From the NCBI GenBank assembly GCA_029983685.1, contig JASBZA010000018.1:1-26240 (forward strand): DNA of 26,240 nt. The letters run 5' to 3'. Below, one piece after another: positions 15,504 to 22,551 of this stretch; positions within the stretch are counted from its first letter, which is position 1; every line of letters begins with the position of its first letter. Source of the DNA: Oscillospiraceae bacterium (GTDB taxonomy: Bacteria > Bacillota > Clostridia > Saccharofermentanales > Fastidiosipilaceae). Made by a program: the position numbers and the translations under genes. A model generated the notes under the pieces. That model worked only from the letters and a program-made list of their open reading frames with translations, did no database searches and was not told where the DNA came from.

Positions 15504-15966
15504 GTATTTGCCCGCCTTAATTGACATTCGTAACAAGCAGACGGACGAAGACGGCGATTCTAACGAGATCAGGGTAAGAACCGAGGGGAAACTCTATTAT
15601 CTGGAAAATGAGACAGTACTCTACTATCAGGAAGAGGGTACCTCGCCGGACGGAGAAGCCAGCTTTTTCCTGACCATACCTAGAAACAGTGAGAAAAAAG
15701 CGGCTAAGATGGTTCGCTTCGGAGAGGAGCGCATGACCATCCACTTTGAAGAAGGTACCCTATGGGAAACGGCCCTGGTGACACCCTTCGGTAATCTCAA
15801 CATCTTCTTTAATACGCAGAAGATGGATTATGACTTAAACGAAGACCAAGGCCGTATACAGATTGAATATACTATGGAATTAAGCCGACAAAACCCTATT
15901 CGTAACGCTATCGACATTCGCTACAAGGTTTTGTCCGCTAACAAAGAATGGGAGGAGGAAAGATGA
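15496..15966 (+). CDS. DUF1934 (YwiB-like) beta-barrel protein
   Basis: Small cytosolic protein of about 156 residues resembling the DUF1934/YwiB family, a lipocalin-like beta barrel of unknown function common in Bacillota. Supporting stretches are IRVRTEGKLYYLENETVLYYQ, a GxxSFFLTI strand, KMVRFGEERMTIHFEEG and VTPFGNLNIFF, all alternating polar and non-polar residues. ATG 15496 is preferred over ATG 15481 because AAGGGGGA (15485-15491) sits just upstream of it. It overlaps the ddl stop by 8 nt and the yceD start by 4 nt (ATGA), so these genes are translationally coupled. Confidence 0.78.
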   Translation: MAKYLPALIDIRNKQTDEDGDSNEIRVRTEGKLYYLENETVLYYQEEGTSPDGEASFFLTIPRNSEKKAAKMVRFGEERMTIHFEEGTLWETALVTPFGNLNIFFNTQKMDYDLNEDQGRIQIEYTMELSRQNPIRNAIDIRYKVLSANKEWEEER

Positions 15967-16535
15967 AAGCCGTAAAGTTTGAGATAAAACCGCTCTTGAC
16001 TGAGCCGGGGTCTTTGATGGACATCAGCTTCGGACCCGAACAGGAGCTAAACATTGAGGATTACGAGGCCTATCATTTTACAAGCCCTTTGTCTTTTAAA
16101 GGTGACCTCTTATCGGAGGACAGCGGGATTCTGATATTGGAAGGTAGGCTTTCTATTGATTATGAAGCGGAATGTGTTCGCTGCCTGGCACCTATTAAAG
16201 ATACGTTCGAGTGTGACGTAAGAGAATACATTTATCCTTTGGACTATAAGACCCATATGCAAGACTTGTGGGACTTGTCGGACGAAGAGGCGGAGGACTT
16301 GCCTGACCCTGAGATGGATCCCGATGAGTTTCTCTTCCATGACGGGTCCAGGGTGGACTTGACCAAGGCCTTAGAAGATCTTTTGATTTTGAATTTGCCT
16401 ATAAGTCCCTACTGCTCGGATGACTGTCCGGGGCTTTGTCCGGTCTGCGGAAGGCGAAAAGATGACCCGAATTGTCATTGTGACGACGAAAATATTTCAG
16501 ATAGCCCTTTCGCAAAACTAAAAGACTTGCTATAA
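15963..16535 (+). CDS. yceD: YceD/DUF177 family protein, 50S-linked
   Basis: DUF177 (YceD) proteins are encoded next to rpmF across bacteria and are linked to 23S rRNA accumulation. This 190-residue product has the CVRCL motif in the middle, an acidic insert, VDLTKALEDLLILNLPISPYC, and the C-terminal Cys-rich segment with CPGLCPVCGRRKDD and CHC, the clostridial form with a putative metal site. ATG 15963 is chosen over ATG 15948 because GGAGGAGGAA lies directly before it and the ATGA overlap couples it to the preceding stop. The rpmF gene follows 43 nt downstream, and its likely promoter overlaps this gene's stop codon. Confidence 0.9.
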   Translation: MKAVKFEIKPLLTEPGSLMDISFGPEQELNIEDYEAYHFTSPLSFKGDLLSEDSGILILEGRLSIDYEAECVRCLAPIKDTFECDVREYIYPLDYKTHMQDLWDLSDEEAEDLPDPEMDPDEFLFHDGSRVDLTKALEDLLILNLPISPYCSDDCPGLCPVCGRRKDDPNCHCDDENISDSPFAKLKDLL

Positions 16536-16536
16536 T
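16509..16536 (+). promoter_or_regulatory. Candidate rpmF promoter with extended -10
   Basis: TGCTATAAT at 16528-16536 is a perfect extended -10 element. A -35-like TTCGCA (4 of 6 matches to TTGACA) lies at 16509-16514 with a 16-nt spacer. The -10 covers the yceD stop codon (TAA 16533-16535). Predicted transcription would start near 16543, leaving a leader of about 36 nt that contains the rpmF ribosome binding site. Confidence 0.5.
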
Positions 16537-16578
16537 GGAGAACGTTCACGAAAAAATGAGAGAATGGGAGGGGAGAAA

Positions 16579-16755
16579 ATGGCAGTACCTAAGAGGAAAT
16601 GGTCTAAGGCTAGAACCAGAAGACACCATGCTAATTGGAAATTGCAGCCTTTGAATTTAGTAGAATGCCCACAATGTCATGAACTTAAGATGACCCATCG
16701 CGTTTGTAAGAATTGTGGTTACTATAAGGGCGAAGAAGTTGTAGCCCAGGACTAA
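16579..16755 (+). CDS. rpmF: Ribosomal protein bL32
   Basis: Large-subunit ribosomal protein of 58 residues, zinc-binding type. The N-terminus MAVPKRKWSKARTRRHHANW is canonical, and two CxxC pairs (CPQC and CKNC) form the zinc ribbon. ATG 16579 is preferred over the in-frame ATG at 16564 because it gives the conserved MAVPKR start and follows GGGAGGGGAG (16566-16575). It lies directly after yceD as in most bacteria. The plsX gene, often next, is absent and an intrinsic terminator follows instead. Confidence 0.97.
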   Translation: MAVPKRKWSKARTRRHHANWKLQPLNLVECPQCHELKMTHRVCKNCGYYKGEEVVAQD

Positions 16756-16790
16756 TAGGCGATAACTTAAGTCTATAGTGTTTATGAGAC

Positions 16791-16818
16791 AGCGTGAGGC
16801 CTTGCTTCACGCTTTTTT
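16791..16818 (+). terminator. Intrinsic terminator after rpmF
   Basis: The arms 16791-16799 (AGCGTGAGG) and 16805-16813 form a 9-bp stem with one G-U pair and a CCTTG loop. A run of six T follows (16813-16818). It ends 18 nt before the der start codon, so it also lies inside any der leader that begins upstream. Confidence 0.88.
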
Positions 16819-16836
16819 AATAAGTGAGGACAGACC

Positions 16837-18168
16837 ATGCAAAGGGGCGTAGTTGCCGTGGTGGGCCGGCCTAATGTCGGCAAATCCAGTTTTTTTAATT
16901 ATTTGGTCGGTGAGAAAATCTCTATTGTAGATGACGTGCCTGGCGTGACAAGAGACCGGATTTACAGCCGGGCGGAGTGGTTGGACCGGGAGTTTTTGCT
17001 GGTCGACACCGGGGGTTTGGAACCTGAGAGCGAAGACAATATGCTAAAGGAGATCCGAGCCCAGGCGGAGCTTGCCATTGAAATGGCCGACTGCATCATT
17101 CTCATGGTAGACCAGAAGGTGGGCCTTCAGCCGGGCGATGAGGATATCGCGCAGATTTTAAGGAAGTCCGGCAAGCCCGTGGTTGTTGCTGTGAACAAGT
17201 GCGATGTGCCCGGAGACCTGCCGCTTAATTTTTATGATTTCTACCAGCTGGGTTTCGACCATGTGCACGGTATATCGGCTGCCCACGCTTTGGGCATAGG
17301 AGACCTTTTGGATGATGTGGTCGCTTACTTGCCCGAGATTTCAGACGAGGAAGAAGAAGAGGCCATCCGGGTGGCTATTATAGGTAAGCCCAATGTCGGC
17401 AAGTCTTCTTTGGTCAATAAGCTCTTGGGCGAAGAACGGGCTATTGTATCGGACATGCCGGGGACGACCCGCGACGCCACCGATACGCCGCTTAAGAATG
17501 CATATGGCAATTACATCCTGGTCGATACGGCCGGTATGCGCAGAAAGAGCCGCATTAATGACGCCCTGGAGCGTTATAGTACCATGCGAGCCGTGGGTGC
17601 TATCGAGAAGGCCAATGTCTGTATTCTGATGATAGACGGTACGGAAGGCATAAGTGAGCAGGATACGAAAATTGCCGGCCTGGCTCATAATGCCGGCAAG
17701 GGGATTATCGTTTGTGTCAACAAGTGGGACCTGCCACAGGAAGATAAGGCTTTCCCGGCCGAAGAGATGCGGAATCAGATCATGGAAACACTGGCTTTTA
17801 TGCCTTATGCGGAGATTATTTTTATCTCGGCCAAAACCGGTCTTAAGATTAACCGACTCTTTGAAGAGATTAATTTGGTCTATGAGAGCCAACGCAAGAG
17901 AATTCCCACCGGTCAGCTTAATGACCTAATCGGGGAGGCTCAGCAGATGCTGCAGGCACCGGGCTATAAGGGACGAAGACTCAGAATCCAGTATGCGACA
18001 CAGGTTGCGGTAGAGCCGCCGACCTTTGTCTTCTTTGTCAACAGTGTAGACCTGATGCATTTTTCTTACGAACGTTATTTAGAAAATCAAATCCGGCGAG
18101 CTTTCGGTTTTCCCGGAACTTCGCTACGCTTTATTTTGCGCGAACGCAAAAAAGAAAAGAGGAATTAA
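16837..18168 (+). CDS. der: Ribosome-associated GTPase Der (EngA)
   Basis: Essential tandem GTPase for 50S ribosome assembly. The 443-residue protein has a first G domain with GRPNVGKS (residues 10-17), DTGG and NKCD. The second has GKPNVGKS (183-190), DTAGMRRKS and NKWD, and a C-terminal KH-like domain ends with FGFPGTSLRFILRERKK. Both GTP sites look intact and the length is typical. ATG 16837 follows GTGAGGA with 6-nt spacing. No promoter fits between the upstream terminator and the start, so expression must come from readthrough or from a promoter upstream of the hairpin. The typA start is 7 nt after its stop. Confidence 0.97.
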   Translation: MQRGVVAVVGRPNVGKSSFFNYLVGEKISIVDDVPGVTRDRIYSRAEWLDREFLLVDTGGLEPESEDNMLKEIRAQAELAIEMADCIILMVDQKVGLQPGDEDIAQILRKSGKPVVVAVNKCDVPGDLPLNFYDFYQLGFDHVHGISAAHALGIGDLLDDVVAYLPEISDEEEEEAIRVAIIGKPNVGKSSLVNKLLGEERAIVSDMPGTTRDATDTPLKNAYGNYILVDTAGMRRKSRINDALERYSTMRAVGAIEKANVCILMIDGTEGISEQDTKIAGLAHNAGKGIIVCVNKWDLPQEDKAFPAEEMRNQIMETLAFMPYAEIIFISAKTGLKINRLFEEINLVYESQRKRIPTGQLNDLIGEAQQMLQAPGYKGRRLRIQYATQVAVEPPTFVFFVNSVDLMHFSYERYLENQIRRAFGFPGTSLRFILRERKKEKRN

Positions 18169-18174
18169 TACTAT

Positions 18175-20046
18175 ATGCCTAATACAACAAACGGGGCCGG
18201 AGCATTCCGTAATGTCGCTATCGTTGCTCATGTAGACCATGGCAAGACCACCTTGGTGGACGCAATGTTAAAAGGAGCCGGAACTTTCCGGGCCAACGAA
18301 GCCGTTTCCACCCGTGTGATGGATTCCAATGATTTAGAAAGAGAACGGGGCATTACCATTTTGGCCAAAAACACGGCCATTCAATATGGGCCTACCCGCA
18401 TTAATATAGTCGATACACCCGGACATCAGGACTTCGGCGGTGAGGTCGAACGTGTCTTGAAGATGGTGGATGGTGTCTTGTTGGTCGTAGATGCCTTCGA
18501 TGGCCCCATGCCGCAGACCCGTTTCGTCCTGCACAAGGCCCTGGATTTGGGCCTCAAGGTCCTGGTGGTCATTAACAAGATTGACCGACCGGATGCCAGG
18601 CCCGAAGAAGTCTTGGACCTGTGCTTAGACCTTTTCATCGAGCTCGAAGCGGACGATGCCCAGTTGGATTTCCCCGTTGTGTATTGTTCGGCCAAAGAAG
18701 GCTATGCCTGCCTGAGTTTGGATGAGTTAGAAGAGGCCAAGGCCCATCCTTCTATGCAACCGCTTCTGGATAAACTTTTGGAAGAGATTCCGGCACCGAC
18801 CGGTGTGGCGGAAGGCCCCTTGCAGGTCTTGGTCAGCAATATTGAGTTTGACCCCTATGTCGGCCGTATTGCCATAGGCCGGGTAGACAGAGGTGTGGCC
18901 AAGCAAAACCAGGCCTTAACGATTATTCGCAAGGGCGAAGAAGGTCACAGGCAGGGTAAGATTGCCAAGCTCATGCGCTTTGCGGGCTTGGGCAAAGAAG
19001 AGATTAACCAGGCTCCGGCCGGCGAAATTGTGGCCATAGCCGGTATCAGTGATGTGGAAATCGGAGAGACCCTTTGTGATGTCGACCATGCCGAGGCTTT
19101 GGACTTCGTAAAGATAGACGAACCCACCATTGCCATGACCTTTAGTGTCAACGACTCGCCTTTGGCCGGCCAAGAAGGTAAATACCTGACGTCCCGTCAC
19201 TTAAGAGATCGACTCTTCCGCGAATTGGAGAAAAATGTGTCCATGCTGATCGAGGAGACCGACACGGCCGATGCCTTCGTAGTGAAGGGCAGAGGAGAGT
19301 TGTCCTTATCTATCCTTATTGAAACCATGCGAAGAGAAGGCTATGAGCTGCAAGTCTCTAAGCCCCAGGTTATCGTAAAAGAAATTGACGGCCAGAAGAT
19401 GGAGCCGGTCGAAGAACTTTACATCGATGTCCCCGAAGACTTTGTCGGCGTGGTAATAGAGAAATTAGGCAACCGCAAAGCCGAGATGACCGAAATGAAG
19501 GCCGGCAACAGAGGCTACACCCGCATGGTCTATACAATTCCGACCCGAGGCCTCATCGGCTATAGGTCCGAATTTTTGACCGACACAAAGGGCAACGGTA
19601 TAATGAATTCCGTTATAAAAGACTATGAACCTTGGAAGGGACACATTGAGGCCAGGGCCTCAGGCGTCCTGGTCGCTACAGAATCAGGCGAGGCTGTAAC
19701 CTACGGTCTTCATGGTGCCCAGTCCAGAGGCGAGCTCTTCATAGAACCCGGAACTAGGGTCTATGAGGGCATGGTCGTAGGCAGGACCAACCAGACCGAG
19801 GATGTGGTGGTCAATGTCTGCAAGAAGAAGCACGTTACCAATATGCGTGCAGCCGGGGCGGATGAAGCCCTCAGACTGGTGACCCCGGTCCAGCTAAGCT
19901 TAGAGCAGTTTATGGAGTTTGTATCGGATGATGAGCTTTTAGAGATAACCCCCCTTCATCTGAGACTCCGCAAGAAAATACTGGATACCAATCTCCGGGC
20001 CAAGGCCAGGAGCCGGGTAAAGAAGGAGAAAGATGCTAACGAATAG
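18175..20046 (+). CDS. typA: Translational GTPase TypA/BipA
   Basis: Ribosome-binding translational GTPase involved in stress adaptation and 50S assembly. The 623-residue protein has the EF-G-like G domain with G1 AHVDHGKTTL (from residue 18), the switch region DSNDLERERGITI, G3 DTPGHQDFGGEV and G4 NKIDRP. EF-G-like domains II, III and V follow, then the BipA-specific C-terminal domain with TRGLIGYRSEFLTDTKGNGI and YGLHGAQSRGELFIEPG. It ends in a basic tail rich in Lys/Arg. Family members are usually about 605-615 residues. Only a loosely spaced AGAGGA lies upstream of the ATG. The 3' end overlaps mltG by 14 nt. Confidence 0.96.
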   Translation: MPNTTNGAGAFRNVAIVAHVDHGKTTLVDAMLKGAGTFRANEAVSTRVMDSNDLERERGITILAKNTAIQYGPTRINIVDTPGHQDFGGEVERVLKMVDGVLLVVDAFDGPMPQTRFVLHKALDLGLKVLVVINKIDRPDARPEEVLDLCLDLFIELEADDAQLDFPVVYCSAKEGYACLSLDELEEAKAHPSMQPLLDKLLEEIPAPTGVAEGPLQVLVSNIEFDPYVGRIAIGRVDRGVAKQNQALTIIRKGEEGHRQGKIAKLMRFAGLGKEEINQAPAGEIVAIAGISDVEIGETLCDVDHAEALDFVKIDEPTIAMTFSVNDSPLAGQEGKYLTSRHLRDRLFRELEKNVSMLIEETDTADAFVVKGRGELSLSILIETMRREGYELQVSKPQVIVKEIDGQKMEPVEELYIDVPEDFVGVVIEKLGNRKAEMTEMKAGNRGYTRMVYTIPTRGLIGYRSEFLTDTKGNGIMNSVIKDYEPWKGHIEARASGVLVATESGEAVTYGLHGAQSRGELFIEPGTRVYEGMVVGRTNQTEDVVVNVCKKKHVTNMRAAGADEALRLVTPVQLSLEQFMEFVSDDELLEITPLHLRLRKKILDTNLRAKARSRVKKEKDANE

Positions 20047-21268
20047 GCTCAAAGGCATTATCATCACCTTTGTCGTTCTGATCTTATTGGCCTCCGGCCT
20101 TTATGTCGGCTTTAACAGCGGTTATAAATTTATCCTGAACCAAGACGAACTGGAGAAGGTGGCCAAGCAGGCAGAAATTGCCGAGCAAAACCCCAATCAG
20201 ACCAAGCCGACCGAGACCGATACGGACGGGGGTGAATTGACCCAGAAGACCGAAGCGACCGGAAAAAACGATATCCGGCCGCCTCGTCATATCAAGAAGG
20301 ATACCCCGGGTGCTGTTGAGATTTATATTAAGTCCGGTTGGGGTACATCCGAGATAGCCGAGGCCCTGATGGCCAAGGGCATTATCGATGAGAAGCTGCC
20401 TTTCAGCGTCATGGCTAAGTTAAACGGCTTCTCGGCCTCCTATCAGATGGGTACCCATTATGTTCTTAAAGGCATGGACTACAATGAGATTATGTATAAT
20501 TTGAGCCTTCCGGCCGAACGTGCCAAGATTATTTTCTACGAAGGTTTCAGTTATATCGATATCAAGAATGCCTTGAGAAAAGAGGGTGTCAACTTTAACG
20601 AGGAGAAGATGGACAGCCTTGTCAAGAACTCCTCTATCTTTGCCGACTATTCGTTTATCCGAAACCTCCCCACCGACCAAAAGGAGCGTATCTTCTTCTT
20701 AGAAGGTTATCTCTTCCCAGATACCTATTCTTTTGACCTTAATGCCGACGAGGAAGAAATCATCAGAACTTTCCTCAGCAATACCGAGAATAAATTAGAC
20801 AACGAGAAATTTAAAGAAAGAGCCGAGTACATGGGCATGACCATGGACGAAGTGATTACCTTGGCCTCCGTCATCCAGAATGAGGCCGGAACTCCCTTAG
20901 AAATGTATAAGGTTTCCAGAGTCTTCCATAACCGTATGGATAACGAAGACCTCCTCCAGTCCTGCGCCACGATTAACTACTTAAGGCAATTAGAAGGCCT
21001 TCCCAAGGTCTGGTATGCGACCCAGGAAGAAGCGGCCAGAGACAGCCACTACAACACCTATAAGTATGCAGGTTTGCCTGCGGGACCTATTTGCAATCCG
21101 GGATTAGAAGCGATTCAAGCCGCACTTTATCCGGATATCAAGGAACCTTACGTTTACTATTTCGTGGCCAAAGGTGACGGCACCAATGCCTTTGCGACCA
21201 ATTTGGCCGATCACGAAGCCAACATAGCCCAATACGAAGATAATTGGACCAATGAAAGAATCTATTAG
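20033..21268 (+). CDS. mltG: Endolytic transglycosylase MltG
   Basis: Membrane-anchored murein transglycosylase (YceG family) that cleaves nascent glycan strands and limits their length. The 411-residue protein has a short N-terminus, one membrane helix (about 7-28), and a polar Thr/Glu-rich linker. A LysM-like region follows (YIKSGWGTSEIAEALMAKGII), then the catalytic domain with LEGYLFPDTYSF, catalytic Glu284 in SVIQNEAGTP, and the late YKYAGLPAGPICNPGLEAI motif. ATG 20033 is preceded by GAAGGAGAAAG and starts inside the end of typA. In Bacillus the mltG homologue is followed by trmR and two U32 genes. Here it overlaps one U32 gene by 17 nt. Confidence 0.94.
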   Translation: MLTNRLKGIIITFVVLILLASGLYVGFNSGYKFILNQDELEKVAKQAEIAEQNPNQTKPTETDTDGGELTQKTEATGKNDIRPPRHIKKDTPGAVEIYIKSGWGTSEIAEALMAKGIIDEKLPFSVMAKLNGFSASYQMGTHYVLKGMDYNEIMYNLSLPAERAKIIFYEGFSYIDIKNALRKEGVNFNEEKMDSLVKNSSIFADYSFIRNLPTDQKERIFFLEGYLFPDTYSFDLNADEEEIIRTFLSNTENKLDNEKFKERAEYMGMTMDEVITLASVIQNEAGTPLEMYKVSRVFHNRMDNEDLLQSCATINYLRQLEGLPKVWYATQEEAARDSHYNTYKYAGLPAGPICNPGLEAIQAALYPDIKEPYVYYFVAKGDGTNAFATNLADHEANIAQYEDNWTNERIY

Positions 21269-22538
21269 TAAAAATTCTGTTTTAAAACCTGAACTCTTAC
21301 TGCCTGCCGGAGACATGGAAAAACTAAAAGCCGCCTTTACATTCGGGGCCGATGCCGTGTATTTTGCAGGAGAGCATTTCGGACTAAGAGCCGAACAGAC
21401 CTCTTTTAGTAAAGATGAGATGAAAGAAGCCATGGCCTATGCGCACAGCTTGGGCAAGAAGGCCTATGTGACGGTGAACAGCCTGGCCCATGAAGACGAT
21501 TTAAAAGGCTTGGATGCTTACATCGTCTTCTTAGAGTCCATTGCGGTCAATGCCGTAATCGTGTCGGATCCGGGCATTTTATCGCGCTTTAGAACCCTGG
21601 CTCCGGAGATTGAAATTCACATTTCAACCCAAGCCTCTACCTGTAACAGTGCGTCTTGTAAGTTTTGGTACGACCAGGGTGTGAAGCGTGTCGTTTTGGC
21701 CAGAGAACTGAGTCTTTCTGAAATTCGCCAAATCAGAGCAAATATTCCGCCCGATATGGAGCTGGAATGTTTTGTACACGGAGCCATGTGTATGGCCTAT
21801 TCCGGCCGCTGCCTCCTATCCAATGTCCTGACCGGCAGGGATGCCAACCGTGGCCGTTGTGCCCAACCTTGTCGCTGGGAATGGACCTTGCAAACCAGGG
21901 GGGAACGGGATGAAATCCACGTGGAGGAAGATTCCGAAGGCGCGTATTTCTTCAATTCCAGAGATCTTTGCCTTATCGACCATATCCCCGAATTATTGGA
22001 CGCCGGCATCAACAGCCTCAAGGTGGAAGGTCGTATGAAGGGCGCTTTTTATGTGGCGACGGTGGCCAAAAATTACCGAGCCGCTCTGGACTCTTATCTG
22101 GAGGATCCGGAAGCATATCAAATGAATCCTTTGTGGCGAGAGGAGCTAGATCAGATGGTTCACCGGACCTATGATACGGGTTTTTACTTTGATAAGCCGC
22201 AGGAGGACCCCAAGGTAGACTTAGAGAGGTCTTATCATAAAGAGGCCACTGTTTGTGGCAGAGTATTAAAAGACGGGCCGGAAAGGATTTACTGCAGCCA
22301 AAGAAACAAACTGTATGTAGGCGACGAAGTAGAAATTATCCGTCCTCAGGGACCTAATTTGAAACTTCGCATAAGCCGCATGCAAGACGAAGAAGGAGAG
22401 GCTATAGAAACAACCCCCCACCCAAAGATGGGCTTTTTCCTTTTCCATGGGGACCTTAGCTCGGATGACCGGTCTGAACCTATCCCGGCCGGATCTTTCA
22501 TTAGGCGAGAAGGCGATAAGGATACGCCCCGCGTTTAA
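21252..22538 (+). CDS. U32 peptidase-family protein, TrhP/YrrO-like
   Basis: The 428-residue product carries the U32 signature ECFVHGAMCMAYSGRCLLSN followed by the second Cys region RGRCAQPCRWEW. The N-terminus LKPELLLPAGDMEKLKAAF has the TIM-barrel start typical of the family. Members called peptidases are now known or suspected to be hydroxylation or Fe-S enzymes. The TrhP proteins act with prephenate in tRNA wobble-uridine hydroxylation, and UbiU/V in ubiquinone synthesis. Position directly after mltG matches Bacillus yrrN/yrrO, so TrhP is favoured by context. ATG 21252 lies inside the mltG end, without a strong ribosome binding site. The stop is 4 nt from the stop of the opposing minus-strand gene. 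Confidence 0.88.
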   Translation: MKESISKNSVLKPELLLPAGDMEKLKAAFTFGADAVYFAGEHFGLRAEQTSFSKDEMKEAMAYAHSLGKKAYVTVNSLAHEDDLKGLDAYIVFLESIAVNAVIVSDPGILSRFRTLAPEIEIHISTQASTCNSASCKFWYDQGVKRVVLARELSLSEIRQIRANIPPDMELECFVHGAMCMAYSGRCLLSNVLTGRDANRGRCAQPCRWEWTLQTRGERDEIHVEEDSEGAYFFNSRDLCLIDHIPELLDAGINSLKVEGRMKGAFYVATVAKNYRAALDSYLEDPEAYQMNPLWREELDQMVHRTYDTGFYFDKPQEDPKVDLERSYHKEATVCGRVLKDGPERIYCSQRNKLYVGDEVEIIRPQGPNLKLRISRMQDEEGEAIETTPHPKMGFFLFHGDLSSDDRSEPIPAGSFIRREGDKDTPRV

Positions 22539-22551
22539 GCTGTTAAGCGCG
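22530..22551. other. Hairpin spanning both convergent stop codons
   Basis: CGCGTTTAA (22530-22538) pairs with TTAAGCGCG (22543-22551) across a GCTG loop, a 9-bp stem with one G-U pair. The plus-strand stop TAA (22536-22538) and the minus-strand stop (22543-22545) both lie in the stem. No T-run follows on either strand, so it is not a textbook terminator. It is the only visible structure between these convergent genes. Confidence 0.5.
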
